Origin: Halorientalis sp. IM1011
GTDB lineage: Archaea; Halobacteriota; Halobacteria; Halobacteriales; Haloarculaceae
Direction: 5' to 3'
DNA: 64,000 nucleotides
NCBI RefSeq assembly: GCF_001989615.1
Contig: NZ_CP019067.1
Span: 2,542,001-2,606,000, forward strand
The position numbers and the translations under genes were made by a program. The notes below the pieces were generated by a model. That model was not told where the DNA came from and did no database searches. It worked only from the letters and a program-made list of their open reading frames with translations. Positions 32,128-41,053 of the stretch are shown piece after piece. How positions within the stretch are numbered: position 1 is the stretch's first letter; the number at the start of each line of letters is the position of its first letter.

Positions 32128-33459
32128 ATGGTAAACGTCGCGCTGTCGCTGGCACAGGTGGCCGTTGCGCTGGCGCTCGTGGTGCTCAACGGCTTCTTCG
32201 TCGCTGCAGAGTTCGCCTTCGTACGGATACGGGGGACGTCGGTCGATCAACTCGCCGAGGAGGGACGCCCGGGCGCGGGGACGCTTCAGGAGGTGATGAC
32301 GAACCTCGACGACTATCTCGCGACGACGCAGCTCGGCATCACCATCGCCTCGCTCGGGTTGGGGTGGGTCGGCGAACCGGCCGTGGCGTCGCTCATAGAG
32401 CCCGTGCTGGCGCCGGTGCTCCCGGCGAGTCTCATCCATCTGGTCGCCTTCGCGATCGGCTTCAGTATCATCACCTTCCTCCACGTCGTCTTCGGTGAAC
32501 TCGCGCCGAAGACGCTCGCGATCGCCAAGACCGAGCGACTCTCCCTGTACCTCGCCCCGCCGATGAAGGTCTTCTACTACATCCTCTACCCGGGAATCGT
32601 CGTCTTCAACGGGGCCGCCAACGCGTTCACCCGAGCACTCGGCGTGCCACCCGCGTCCGAGACGGACGAGACGCTCGGCGAGCGGGAACTCCTCCGGGTC
32701 CTGACTCGATCCGGCGAGGAAGGGGACATCGACGCTGCGGAAGTGACGATGATCGAGCGGGTCTTCGATCTCGACGACATCGTGGTGCGGGAGGTCATGG
32801 TTCCACGACCGGACGTGGTGAGCGTTCCGGCGGATGCCCCGCTTTCGGACCTCCAGTCGACCGTCCTCGAAGCCGGCCATACCCGTTATCCCGTTCTCGA
32901 TGCCGACGACGGCGATCAGGTTGTCGGGTTCGTCGACGTCAAGGACGTGCTACGAGCCGAAGTGGAGAGCGGGGAGGCCGAAGTGGTCGGCGACATCGCT
33001 CGTGATATCGTCGTCACCCCCGAGACGATGGCACTGAGCGATCTCCTGCGACAGTTCCGGGAGGATCGACAACAGATGGTCGCCGTCATCGACGAATGGG
33101 GGGCCTTCGAGGGGATCGCGACGGTCGAAGACGTCGTCGAGGCACTCGTCGGGGACCTCCGGGACGAGTTCGATATGGACGAGCGTGAACACTCGATTCG
33201 CCAGCACGACGACGACGGGTACGACGTCGACGGCGGCGTCCCGTTGTCGAAGATCAACGACGTGATCGAGGGCGACCTCACGAGTGACGAGGTCGAAACC
33301 ATCGGTGGACTGGTACTCGAACACCTCGACCGTGCACCGGAGCGTGGCGATCAGGTCGAGGTCGCCGGACACGTCGTGGAGGTGACGAGCGTCGACGGAA
33401 CCCGGATTTCGACGGTCTGGGTCCACGAACGCGAGACGGACGAACCGGCAGAAGACTGA
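32128..33459 (+). CDS. CNNM/CorC-type membrane protein with CBS pair
   Basis: 443 residues. DUF21 (CNNM) membrane domain at residues 1-190 with spans VALALVVLNGFFVAAEFAFV, LIHLVAFAIGFSIITFLHVVFGELAPKTLA and one more; the motif VFGELAPKTLA is a family hallmark. CBS pair follows (about 205-335: VMVPRPDVVSVPADAPLSD and MALSDLLRQFREDRQQMVAVIDEWG). The C-terminal ~80 residues are the CorC_HlyC transporter-associated domain. Members act in Mg2+/Co2+ or Na+ transport and are gated by adenine nucleotides. TATA-like GATTTTAGTA (32051-32060) suggests a leader of about 50 bases. Confidence 0.9.
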   Translation: MVNVALSLAQVAVALALVVLNGFFVAAEFAFVRIRGTSVDQLAEEGRPGAGTLQEVMTNLDDYLATTQLGITIASLGLGWVGEPAVASLIEPVLAPVLPASLIHLVAFAIGFSIITFLHVVFGELAPKTLAIAKTERLSLYLAPPMKVFYYILYPGIVVFNGAANAFTRALGVPPASETDETLGERELLRVLTRSGEEGDIDAAEVTMIERVFDLDDIVVREVMVPRPDVVSVPADAPLSDLQSTVLEAGHTRYPVLDADDGDQVVGFVDVKDVLRAEVESGEAEVVGDIARDIVVTPETMALSDLLRQFREDRQQMVAVIDEWGAFEGIATVEDVVEALVGDLRDEFDMDEREHSIRQHDDDGYDVDGGVPLSKINDVIEGDLTSDEVETIGGLVLEHLDRAPERGDQVEVAGHVVEVTSVDGTRISTVWVHERETDEPAED

Positions 33460-33474
33460 GTGCAGGGCGCGGAG

Positions 33475-33479
33475 TTTTT
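33475..33479 (+). terminator. short T-run after the CorC-type gene
   Basis: TTTTT sixteen bases after the stop at 33459, the kind of pyrimidine run that archaeal RNA polymerase uses for termination. The convergent gene starts its stop at 33500. Confidence 0.3.
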
Positions 33480-33499
33480 CGGTGGAGTCCGTCGGTAAT

Positions 33500-34726
33500 T
33501 CAGTCGTCCAGTACCTTTTCGGCCAGAATCGGCACGAAGGTGCCGATGTCGGTGACCATCCCGACGGCCTGTGCGCTGCCGCGGTCGAGCAACTGGGTGA
33601 CGGTGGCGGGATTGATGTCGACGCAGACGACCCGGGTCGTCGAGGGCAGGCAGTTCCCGACGGCGACGGAGTGGAGCAGGGTCGACAGCATGAGGACCAT
33701 GTCGGCCTCGTGGGCCTGCTCGCGGATGGCGTTCTGGGCCTCGACGGCGTCGGTGATGGTGTCGGGGAGGGGGCCGTCGTCGCGGATCGACCCCGCGAGC
33801 ACGAACGGGCGGTCGTTGTCGACGCACTCGTACATGACGCCGGACTCGATAGTGCCGGACTCGACGGCCTCCTCGATACCGCCCTCGCGGATCACCTCGG
33901 AGATGGTGTAGATGTGGTGTTTGTGACCCTTCCGGGGGTGGTCGAGGCTCTCGGTGTCCATGCCCAGCGAGGTGCCGTAGAGGTCGCGCTCGATGTCGTG
34001 GACGGCGAAGCCGTTGCCCGCGGAGATCATGTCGACGTACCCCTCCCTGACGAGGCGCGCGAGGTCCTCACGCGCGCCGGAGTGGATCAGCGCCGGGCCA
34101 CAGACCGCGAGGACCTTGCCGCCCTCGGCCTTGGTCTCCTCGATGGCCTCGGCGATGTTGGCGATGGTCGTCTCGGAGGGCCGCTCCGAGGAGACGCCGC
34201 CCTGCATGAACCCGAAGGCACCCTCGGAGTCACGGGGGCGCTCGGGCGGACTGACGCGGATGCCCGCCTCGCCGGTGACGATCGTGTCGCCTTCCTCGAC
34301 GGCGTTGAGGACCTTGGTGTAGGCGCGGGGGTCGTCGCCGTCTTCCACTACGACGGCACAGTCCATCTCGATATTCTCGACCTCGATCCACTCGCCCTCG
34401 TAGCGGATCTCGGTGGGGTGGTTGGTCGTCGAGTAGAAGCCCGTGGGGACGACCTGATCGGCCGGGGCGGGTTCGAGACGGGCGTCGTTGGGGTCGGCGG
34501 GGTTCGCGCCGTTCTGGTGGAGTTCGTGGACGATGGACTGCAGGTCCGCTTCGGAGTCGGCGGTCACGAGCAGTTTCGCGTAGGACTGTTCGTCCTTGTG
34601 GCGACCGATGTCGAACTCCTCGACGGAGAAGGACCCGCCCAGATCCATGACGATGCCGAAACAGGTCTGCATCATCCCGGAGTCGATGATGTGTCCCTGC
34701 AACTCGACTTCCCGAGAAACAGTCAT
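33500..34726 (-). CDS. TIGR00300-family protein (archaeal ornithine cyclodeaminase type)
   Basis: 408 residues. Starts SREVELQGHIIDSGMMQTCFGIVMDLGGSFSV, the LOR/SDH N-terminal domain, and ends in a Rossmann-like part with LAVCGPALIHSGAREDL, LVREGYVDMISAGNGFAVHDIER and VCVDINPATVTQLLDRGSAQAVG. This matches the TIGR00300 family. Its Methanococcus member and the C-terminal domain of cyanobacterial AgrE/ArgZ have been reported to make proline from ornithine. The domain assignment is firm; the reaction for this protein is inferred. A TATA-like GACTTATCAC lies 25 bases upstream of the ATG. Confidence 0.8.
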   Translation of the reverse strand: MTVSREVELQGHIIDSGMMQTCFGIVMDLGGSFSVEEFDIGRHKDEQSYAKLLVTADSEADLQSIVHELHQNGANPADPNDARLEPAPADQVVPTGFYSTTNHPTEIRYEGEWIEVENIEMDCAVVVEDGDDPRAYTKVLNAVEEGDTIVTGEAGIRVSPPERPRDSEGAFGFMQGGVSSERPSETTIANIAEAIEETKAEGGKVLAVCGPALIHSGAREDLARLVREGYVDMISAGNGFAVHDIERDLYGTSLGMDTESLDHPRKGHKHHIYTISEVIREGGIEEAVESGTIESGVMYECVDNDRPFVLAGSIRDDGPLPDTITDAVEAQNAIREQAHEADMVLMLSTLLHSVAVGNCLPSTTRVVCVDINPATVTQLLDRGSAQAVGMVTDIGTFVPILAEKVLDD

Positions 34727-34746
34727 GGTGGGCCAATGGATACCCG

Positions 34747-34756
34747 GTGATAAGTC
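34747..34756 (-). promoter_or_regulatory. TATA-like box of the TIGR00300 gene
   Basis: GACTTATCAC on the minus strand, centred 25 bases before the ATG at 34726. Confidence 0.5.
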
Positions 34757-34778
34757 GATTACGCGTCCTCGGCCCGAC

Positions 34779-35165
34779 CTAGTCGTCGATCCGGCGGTTC
34801 ACGTCCCAGTCGACGCCGTCGGCGCTGTCCCGGAGGCGGTCGAAGAACTGCCGGAGGCCGCCCGATTCCGTGGCGGGCAGGACGTGCAACCGGATCCGGG
34901 CGTTCCGGACGCTCACCCGGAACACGTCGCCGGTCGCCTCGTCGTGGACCAGATACAGCGGCATCGGCAGGTCGAACCAGTCCCCGTAGGTGTACCCCTC
35001 GCCGTCGAGGACGTCCTCGACGAGTCCACGGAGCCACGCGTCCTCGCGCTCGGGGGCCGGAACGAGCGAGAAGACGGTCCCGCCCTCGTACTCGACGCCG
35101 CCACCCCGGGGGTAGCGTCGCTCCGGCCGACTCGGGATGGCGAAGGGGTCGTCGTCGACTGTCAT
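34779..35165 (-). CDS. hypothetical haloarchaeal protein
   Basis: 128 residues, acidic, soluble. Aromatic-rich core EGGTVFSLVPAPEREDAWLRGLVEDVLDGEGYTYGDWFDLPMPLYLVHDEATGDVFRVSVRN, then VRNARIRLHVLPATESGGLRQFFDRLRD (short stretches only are listed to mark the fold). The pattern of alternating strands and two helices suggests one alpha/beta domain. No catalytic motif or homologue is recognised. Same direction as the histidine kinase upstream, 88 bases away. Confidence 0.65.
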   Translation of the reverse strand: MTVDDDPFAIPSRPERRYPRGGGVEYEGGTVFSLVPAPEREDAWLRGLVEDVLDGEGYTYGDWFDLPMPLYLVHDEATGDVFRVSVRNARIRLHVLPATESGGLRQFFDRLRDSADGVDWDVNRRIDD

Positions 35166-35252
35166 GCCGCGTTCACCCTCCTCTACGTCGGCTTCCGATT
35201 TAAGTACGGGGCCGGTACCGGTCGTGTGGCGGTGGCCGTCGGGGGTGGTCGA

Positions 35253-37754
35253 TCACTGGACGCCGGCCCGGCCGGGTTCGTCGTCGACAGGCGGGGGTGC
35301 GCTATCGAGGACGAGTCGGACGACGCTGCCACCCCCTTCGGGGGCCTCGAAGACGACTTCCCCGCCGGAGTCGCGGGTGATCCAGGTGACCAGCCACAGC
35401 CCGAGGCCGCTGGCGTGATCCAGCGGTGTCTCGCTGCCGTTCCCGACGACGCGTCGCTCCTTCTCGGGGATACCCGGGCCGTCGTCGGCCACGGTCACGG
35501 TGACCGATCCGTCGTCGTCCGACACCGACACCGTGACCCGGGGGTCGTCGGTGTGTTCGATGCTGTTCTCGATGAGGTTCTCGACGGCCGTGTCGATCAG
35601 CGACGTGGCCTCGACCCAGGCGTGGTCCGGCAGGTCCGTCTCGATACGTGCGTCGGGATACTGCTCGCGGAACCGTTCGACCTGCGTCGCGAGCAACTCC
35701 CCGAGGTCGACGGGTTTGCGCGTCCGTTCGTGGTTGGCCAGCGTCCGCTCGATCTCGCGGGCCTTCTCGCTGAGGCTGTTGATCCCCTCGGCCCGATCGA
35801 CGATGGTGTCGAGTTTCCCCTGCGTCGCGGCGTCCGAGCGGTCCCGCGCGATCAGTTCGGCGTTGGCCATGATGACGTGCATGCTGTTGCGCAGGTCGTG
35901 GCGCAGCGCCCGGTTGAGGACGGTCAACCGTCGTTCCCGTTCCTTGCGGTCGGTCACGTCGCGGAGGACGCCGACGGAGCCACGGAACTGGCCGTCCTCG
36001 TCCAGCAGGAGCGCGACGTGGTTCTCCCCGGGGATCGGATCCCCGTCGGCGGGTTCGAGGTCCATCTCGTAGATCCCCTTCTCCCGGTCGCCGGTCAGGA
36101 GGTCGCGGATCAGTTCGCGGCCCCGCTCGATGTCGCGTTCGTCCATACAGATCGAACAGTGTTCGCCCACCAGGTCGTCCTCGGGGAGCCCCATCACCTC
36201 GCTGGCCGTGTCGTTGAGGGCGACGAAGTAGCCGTCTTCGTCGATCGCATAGACGCTGTCGGGCACCGCGTTGAGCATCGTCTCGTACAGTTCCAGTTCG
36301 CGCTCCCGTTCCTTCCGGTCGGCGATGTCCCGGACGATCGCCATCTCGCCCGTCTCGCCCTGGTACTGGACGAACGTCGTGCTGACTTCCACGGGCACTC
36401 GCTCGCCGTCGAGCGTCACGAGTTCGATCTCGTAGCGGCCGGTGTCGTCGTCCCGGCGATCCGCTGCGTTGCGACGGACGATATCGTGGTCCTCCGGCGC
36501 GACCACGTCGAGCACCCCCATCCCTTCGATCTCCGCGCGGGTCCCACCCAGCAGGGCGGCCAGTTGCTCGTTGACGAACTCGAGTGTCAGGTCTCTCGCG
36601 ATCGAGATCCCGTCGTTGGCCTCGGTCAACAGCGTGGAGTAGAGCTGTTCCTGCTCTTTCCGGTCGGAAATGTCCCGGACGATGCCCGCCGTCCCGCGGA
36701 ACTGTCCGTCGTCGTCGGTCAGCGTGGCGAGGTGGACCTCACACGGGACCGTCTCGCCGTCCCCGTCGGGGAGGTCGAGCTCGACGGTCGCGCTGTCCCG
36801 GTCGGGGTCGGACCGGAGCTCCTCCAGAACCGCTCTCCCCCGGGCGTTCACCTCGTCGGGAACCATCTCCGTGGGATCTTTGCCGAGCAACTCCTCGGCC
36901 GACGAGCCGGTCCGGGACTCGTGGGCCTCGTTCGCGAACGTGAATCGGCCGTCCTCGTCGAGGGCGAACACAAGGTCGTCGACGGCCTCGACGATGGTCT
37001 CGTACATCCGGAGGTCCCGCTCGCGTTCCTCGCGCTCGGTCACGTCCCTGATACTGATCACCGTGCCACCGACGGCCGGGTCGTCGACGAAGCTCTGCCC
37101 TCTGGTTTCGACCCAGCGCCACCCACCGTCTTCGTGTTCAGCGCGGTAGACCGCGCTGACGGTCTCTCCGGGATTCGCCAGGCTGCTCGCCAGTCGGTCG
37201 AGCACGTCGTCACGGTCATCGGGGTGGATGAGCTCCGTCCCGCGCCGGCCGACCAGTTCCGACGGCCTGTACCCCAGGACCGACTCGATTCGGGGGCTGA
37301 CGTACTGGATCGTCGCGTCGGGATCGACGATCGCGATTGCGTCGGTGGCCTGTTCGACCAGTTTCCGGTAGCGCCGCTGGGCCGTGCTGACGGTCTCGAT
37401 GGCCGCGAGTACTCGCTCCCAGAGATCCGCCGCGTCGGCGATCGTTTCCGCCGGGAGGTACTCGTCGACGCCGGCCGAGACCGCTGCCCGGGCCAGGTCG
37501 TCGCCGCCCGACTCGGGGATCAGGACGAACGCCACGTCTTCGAATTGCTGTCTGACCGTCCGGCAGAGGTCGACGCCGCTCCCGTCGGGGAGCGTCGCTT
37601 CGCTGACCACACAGACGACGTCACCGATCCTGTCGGTCGCCTCGGTGACCGTCTCGACACGCTCTATGACCGAGGCGTCGCCGCTCTCCTCCCGCAACGA
37701 CGCTGCCCGAGCGCTGTCGGTCCCCACGTACAGCACCACCCGACCGGGCCTCAT
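35253..37754 (-). CDS. multi-PAS sensor histidine kinase with receiver-like domain
   Basis: 833 residues without membrane spans. An N-terminal receiver-like domain (RVVLYVGTDSARAAS...VVSEATLPDGSG) lacks the phospho-acceptor Asp: Glu stands at its place, so it is probably a pseudo-receiver. Four PAS domains follow (about 130-255, 255-380, 380-495, 495-620), each ending in a RDV/RDI(S/T)DRKE box with PAC character. The third ends KERERELELYE and the fourth has a cysteine pair (HCSICMDE). HisKA: NRALRHDLRNSMHVI (His about 630), HATPase with DDGPGIPEKE and SGLGLWLVTW. The start at 37754 was chosen because a TATA-like GTTTTTGTGC at 37781-37790 would put transcription start near 37761. Confidence 0.88.
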   Translation of the reverse strand: MRPGRVVLYVGTDSARAASLREESGDASVIERVETVTEATDRIGDVVCVVSEATLPDGSGVDLCRTVRQQFEDVAFVLIPESGGDDLARAAVSAGVDEYLPAETIADAADLWERVLAAIETVSTAQRRYRKLVEQATDAIAIVDPDATIQYVSPRIESVLGYRPSELVGRRGTELIHPDDRDDVLDRLASSLANPGETVSAVYRAEHEDGGWRWVETRGQSFVDDPAVGGTVISIRDVTEREERERDLRMYETIVEAVDDLVFALDEDGRFTFANEAHESRTGSSAEELLGKDPTEMVPDEVNARGRAVLEELRSDPDRDSATVELDLPDGDGETVPCEVHLATLTDDDGQFRGTAGIVRDISDRKEQEQLYSTLLTEANDGISIARDLTLEFVNEQLAALLGGTRAEIEGMGVLDVVAPEDHDIVRRNAADRRDDDTGRYEIELVTLDGERVPVEVSTTFVQYQGETGEMAIVRDIADRKERERELELYETMLNAVPDSVYAIDEDGYFVALNDTASEVMGLPEDDLVGEHCSICMDERDIERGRELIRDLLTGDREKGIYEMDLEPADGDPIPGENHVALLLDEDGQFRGSVGVLRDVTDRKERERRLTVLNRALRHDLRNSMHVIMANAELIARDRSDAATQGKLDTIVDRAEGINSLSEKAREIERTLANHERTRKPVDLGELLATQVERFREQYPDARIETDLPDHAWVEATSLIDTAVENLIENSIEHTDDPRVTVSVSDDDGSVTVTVADDGPGIPEKERRVVGNGSETPLDHASGLGLWLVTWITRDSGGEVVFEAPEGGGSVVRLVLDSAPPPVDDEPGRAGVQ

Positions 37755-37849
37755 GTGATGCTGAGACATATCGGTGTAGCGCACAAAAACCTGTGGCCGA
37801 GTTCGTCACCCGAAGCCCGCTGCCGGCGGTTCCGAGACGGACCGGCCAG

Positions 37850-38362
37850 CTACCCGAACAGGTCCTCGTGGCGCTGGGCGAGGTTCGTGTAGTCGCCGGA
37901 ACTGTACGCCTCGAAGACGGCGTCGGGGTCGATGGTCGTCTCCGACAGCGGCGTGACCGTGGCCGGCATCCCGCGGACGAACGAGCGGGCCGGCACCTCG
38001 TACCCCTCCGGGACCACCGTGCCCGAGGCGACGATGCTCCCCTCGCCGATGACCGACTCCGTCACCGTGGAGTTGAACCCCACGAGCGCGCCGTCCTCGA
38101 CGGCGGTGTCGTTGAGCACTGCGCCGTGGCCGACCATCACCTGCTCGCCGACCGTCGAGGCGTGGAGGACGGCGTTGTCCCCCACGTGGGACTGCGCGCC
38201 GACCCGGACCGGTCCCACGTCCCCGCGAAGGACGACGCCGGGCCAGACGCTGGCGTCCGCCGCGACCGTCACGTCCCCGACGACCGTCGCCTCGCGACTG
38301 ACGCGTGCCGTCCCGTCGATTGCCGGTTCCTCCCCCTCGAACGCGTACTGGCGGGAGTCCAT
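37850..38362 (-). CDS. gamma-carbonic anhydrase-like hexapeptide protein
   Basis: 170 residues of left-handed beta-helix, recognisable by repeated hexapeptides (VVGDVT, VVLRGD, VGDNAV, VMVGHG, VVPEGY). The gamma-class signature is visible: the LRGD loop, HVGDNAVLH and MVGHGAVL supply the three His ligands. Family members bind Zn2+ or Fe2+ in a trimer; some are real CO2 hydratases (Cam), others are CamH/PaaY type of unknown role. The ATG at 38362 (MDSRQYAFEG) gives the normal length. TATA-like GGTTTTGGG lies about 27 bases upstream. Confidence 0.87.
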   Translation of the reverse strand: MDSRQYAFEGEEPAIDGTARVSREATVVGDVTVAADASVWPGVVLRGDVGPVRVGAQSHVGDNAVLHASTVGEQVMVGHGAVLNDTAVEDGALVGFNSTVTESVIGEGSIVASGTVVPEGYEVPARSFVRGMPATVTPLSETTIDPDAVFEAYSSGDYTNLAQRHEDLFG

Positions 38363-38409
38363 GGTGTGGGGTACGGTACTACTTCCCAAAACCGTTGGGC
38401 ACCGAGCGA

Positions 38410-38727
38410 TCAGTCGTCCTCGTCGTCGCCGGGCAAGCGGCGGATGGCTCGCATCCATCGCTGTTTGGCCGCCTGCTCGGGGTAGGCGACGGGATCCCAC
38501 GCGATGTCCTCGTCCGTGCCGAGATGCTCCGGTTCCCGACCGGTCCGCCGTCGCCACACCCCCACACCACCCGCGATCAGCAAGGACGTGATCAGGATGG
38601 TGAGGGCGACGTTCGAGGGACCTCCTACCGGGGACACCTGAAATACCAGAACCGGGACGAGCGCGATCGCCGTGACCGCCCAGAGGAGATAGTAGAGGAC
38701 TGCCCCGGAGATCTCGATACGCCCCAT
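38410..38727 (-). CDS. membrane protein, two spans
   Basis: 105 residues. Two hydrophobic spans (AVLYYLLWAVTAIALVPVLVFQV and NVALTILITSLLIAGGVGVWR), then a soluble acidic/basic tail (TGREPEHLGTDEDIAWDPVAYPEQAAKQRWMRAIRRLPG). The start at 38727 (MGRIEISGAV) is the most probable. No known function. Confidence 0.7.
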   Translation of the reverse strand: MGRIEISGAVLYYLLWAVTAIALVPVLVFQVSPVGGPSNVALTILITSLLIAGGVGVWRRRTGREPEHLGTDEDIAWDPVAYPEQAAKQRWMRAIRRLPGDDEDD

Positions 38728-38852
38728 CTCTGTGTCGCCTTTCGACCGACGGACCGATAGGTCTTGTGACAGGAACCCGTCGTCGGCGGCCGAGAGACTC
38801 CCCGCCGTCGGAGACCGGACCATCTAAACCGTCGGGACGGGAATCCGCGCCC

Positions 38853-39572
38853 ATGAGACTCGCACGCGCGGAGACGCCGGACGGGATCGTCGAAGGCGAA
38901 TACGCCGACGGCGCGATCGAGACCGACGACGGCACCTACGAACTCGGCGAGGACGCGGACCTGCTCGCGCCCTGTGATCCCGACGCGCTGTTCTGTGTCG
39001 GGCGCAACTTCGGCGAGAAGGTCGACCAGATGGACTACGACATCCCCGACGTTCCGGACTGGTTCATCAAACCGCCCCACAGCCTCCACCCGCCCGAACG
39101 GCCCATCCCTTACCCCGAGTGGACTGAGGAGCTGACCTACGCCGGCGAACTCGCCGCCGTGATCGACGAGCCCTGTCACGACATCACAGAGGACGAGGTC
39201 GACGACGTGCTCCGGGGCTATACGATCCTCAACGACATGGACGCGCTGGATCAGGAGCGCCGGACAGCCCGCAAGGCCTTCGACGGCTCCGGGCCGCTCG
39301 GCCCCTGGATCGAGACCGACTACGAACCGGTGGGCAAGGAGATGGAGACCCACATCAACGGGGAGCGTCGCCAGCACGACAACACCGAGAACATGTTCAA
39401 CAAGCCCCGCGAGACCGTCGCCTTCCTCAGCGAGCGCTACACCTTCCGCCCGGGCGACGTGATCTCCTTCGGCAGCCCCGCCAACCCTGGCCTCGTCGAA
39501 CCCGGTGACGAGATCGAGATCCGCTACGAGGGCATCGGCACCCTCCGGAACACGATCGCCGAGAACCAGTAA
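38853..39572 (+). CDS. fumarylacetoacetate hydrolase (FAH) family enzyme
   Basis: 239 residues with one FAH domain. Motif CVGRNFGEKVDQM at residues 48-60, and the metal ligands in WTEELTYAGELAAVI (EE.E pattern) and ILNDMDALDQER (Asp), as in the FAH/2-hydroxyhepta-2,4-diene-1,7-dioate isomerase class. The C-terminal DVISFGSPANPG and PGDEIEIRYEGIGTL are standard. Reaction is likely C-C hydrolysis or isomerisation of a small beta-dicarbonyl acid; substrate unknown. A TATA-like ATCTAAACC lies 27 bases upstream. Confidence 0.9.
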   Translation: MRLARAETPDGIVEGEYADGAIETDDGTYELGEDADLLAPCDPDALFCVGRNFGEKVDQMDYDIPDVPDWFIKPPHSLHPPERPIPYPEWTEELTYAGELAAVIDEPCHDITEDEVDDVLRGYTILNDMDALDQERRTARKAFDGSGPLGPWIETDYEPVGKEMETHINGERRQHDNTENMFNKPRETVAFLSERYTFRPGDVISFGSPANPGLVEPGDEIEIRYEGIGTLRNTIAENQ

Positions 39573-39581
39573 CGCCCGCTG

Positions 39582-40025
39582 CTATTCTTCGTCGTCGCCG
39601 ATGTCGACCACCAGCGTCGGTCGGCCGACACGCTCGACGACGCGTTCGGTGACGCTACCGAGCGAGGCTACCCGGTCCCGGCCGGTCCGGCCGTGAGTGC
39701 CCATCGCGACCAGATCGGCGTCGATCTCCTCGGCGTAGCTCGTGATCTCGGTGTGGGGAATCCCTTCGCGGCGCTCGCGGACGATCTCGACGCCGGCGTT
39801 CGCGCCCGCGGTCTCGGCGGCGGAAAGCGCGGCATCGCCCTCCTCCTCCAGCGTGGCGATCACGTCGTCCTGGGTGTCCTCGTCGGCCGCGAGGTACAGT
39901 CTGCGGTCGACGACGTACAGCGCGTGGACCGTCGCGTCGTTGTCGGCCGCGATGTGGAGCGCGTGATCGAGCGTCTCGTCGGTGCCGGCGCTGCCGTCGG
40001 TCGGAACGAGTATCCGGTCGTACAT
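39582..40025 (-). CDS. UspA-family universal stress protein, second copy
   Basis: 147 residues. Begins MYDRILVPTDGS and ends VGRPTLVVDIGD, with the ATP-binding loop MGTHGRTGRDRVASLGSVTERVV in the complete G-2x-G-9x-GS form, unlike the variant loop of the Usp at 419-853. So this one is probably ATP-binding. The ATG at 40025 was preferred to one far upstream. It is convergent with the FAH gene. Confidence 0.92.
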   Translation of the reverse strand: MYDRILVPTDGSAGTDETLDHALHIAADNDATVHALYVVDRRLYLAADEDTQDDVIATLEEEGDAALSAAETAGANAGVEIVRERREGIPHTEITSYAEEIDADLVAMGTHGRTGRDRVASLGSVTERVVERVGRPTLVVDIGDDEE

Positions 40026-40177
40026 ATCTGGGCGGTTCTCCGGGCGCACACTTGAAACACACCCCCGATCCCCCACGCCGTGACCGGCGCATGACACAAC
40101 GTCGCACAACGAACCAAGAGTTTACACTGTTAGCCCGTGAGCAGCCATTTCTTCACGAAAGAACCACCAATTTTAGT

Positions 40178-40185
40178 AAGGAGGG
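40178..40185 (+). promoter_or_regulatory. strong Shine-Dalgarno before the MTH865-like gene
   Basis: AAGGAGGG with seven bases to the ATG at 40193. Most genes in this window show no such site and seem leaderless, so this mRNA has a real leader. A TATA-like GAGTTTACAC at 40117-40126 would give a leader of about 45 bases. Confidence 0.65.
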
Positions 40186-40192
40186 TTACGAC

Positions 40193-40453
40193 ATGACGAA
40201 TATGGTCGACAAAGACGACCTGCGAGAGCAGCTGATCGACGCCTTCGAAGGAGCAGACTACCCGGTCAACAGCCCGATGGACCTCGTTCCGGCCCTGCCG
40301 AACGGTCCGTCCACCACGTTCGAGTCCGGTGACTTCAGCATGACCGCCATGGAGCTCAACCAGAAGGGCGGCGGCGGGGACTTCCCCTACGACGACGTCG
40401 ACTCGCTGGTCGGCGACATCATGGACGGCCTCGAAGACGAAGGCTACGTCTAA
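40193..40453 (+). CDS. MTH865-family small protein
   Basis: 86 residues, very acidic. The sequence DDLREQLIDAFEGADYPVNSPMDLVPALPNGPSTTF matches the MTH865-like fold, a small helical protein solved from Methanothermobacter, of unknown function. GDFSMTAMELNQ and DFPYDDVDSLVGDIMDGL follow. The start at 40193 (MTNMVDKDD) is fixed by the Shine-Dalgarno seven bases upstream. A clear T6 run follows the gene. Strong ribosome site and terminator suggest high expression. Confidence 0.87.
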   Translation: MTNMVDKDDLREQLIDAFEGADYPVNSPMDLVPALPNGPSTTFESGDFSMTAMELNQKGGGGDFPYDDVDSLVGDIMDGLEDEGYV

Positions 40454-40471
40454 CGCCGCGAACCGATCCCG

Positions 40472-40477
40472 TTTTTT
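40472..40477 (+). terminator. T6 run after the MTH865-like gene
   Basis: TTTTTT nineteen bases after the stop at 40453, in an otherwise GC-rich gap; a probable pyrimidine-run terminator. Confidence 0.45.
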
Positions 40478-40552
40478 CCTGACCCGACCGATCAGCGGCC
40501 GCTACGGTCGGTAGGCAGAACCCGTATCAACGTCCGACCCGTACCGGCTGGT

Positions 40553-40960
40553 ATGTCACAGGACGCCGAGCGTGACCTGCCAGAGAGCGACGCGGAGTGG
40601 CGCGAGGTCCTCGACGACGAGGCCTACAAAATCCTCCGGGAGGCCGGTACCGAACCGAAGTTCAGCGGCGAGTACGTCGACAAGAAAGACGACGGTGCCT
40701 ACGTCTGTGCGGGCTGTGGGACGGAACTGTTCGACTCGGAGACGAAATTCGAGTCGGGATCGGGGTGGCCGAGCTTCTACGACGCGGCGAAGGACAACAT
40801 CGAGACCCGGGTGGACACCAGCCACGGGATGCGCCGGACGGAAGTCGTCTGTGCCACCTGTGAGGGCCACCTCGGCCACGTCTTCGAGGACGGGCCGGAG
40901 CCGACGGGCAAACGCTACTGCATCAATTCGGCTGCACTGGAGTTCGACCCGTCGGAGTAG
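40553..40960 (+). CDS. msrB: peptide-methionine (R)-S-oxide reductase
   Basis: Repairs oxidised methionine (R form) in the cytoplasm. 135 residues, single MsrB domain. Zinc Cys: Cys52/Cys55 (VCAGCGTEL) and Cys100/Cys103 ([13 protein letters not shown]). Catalytic Cys123 in [24 protein letters not shown] is the substrate-binding loop. No MsrA gene is adjacent. The ATG at 40553 is the only sensible start. Confidence 0.96.
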   Translation: MSQDAERDLPESDAEWREVLDDEAYKILREAGTEPKFSGEYVDKKDDGAYVCAGCGTELFDSETKFESGSGWPSFYDAAKDNIETRVDTSHGMRRTEVVCATCEGHLGHVFEDGPEPTGKRYCINSAALEFDPSE

Positions 40961-41053
40961 TCGCCGCGAAACCTGTTGGAGCAGTATAGCTTATACGTGA
41001 TGATGCATTGACCTGTCTCTGTGGTCGTCGCGGATCGGTCAGGGGATCGGGGG

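Noticed and set aside
34596-37892. A 1,098-codon open frame on the plus strand opposite the PAS kinase
   Set aside because: At this GC content stop codons are rare on the antisense strand of real genes. The translation has no domain and is low-complexity, while the minus strand encodes a clear kinase and other known proteins.
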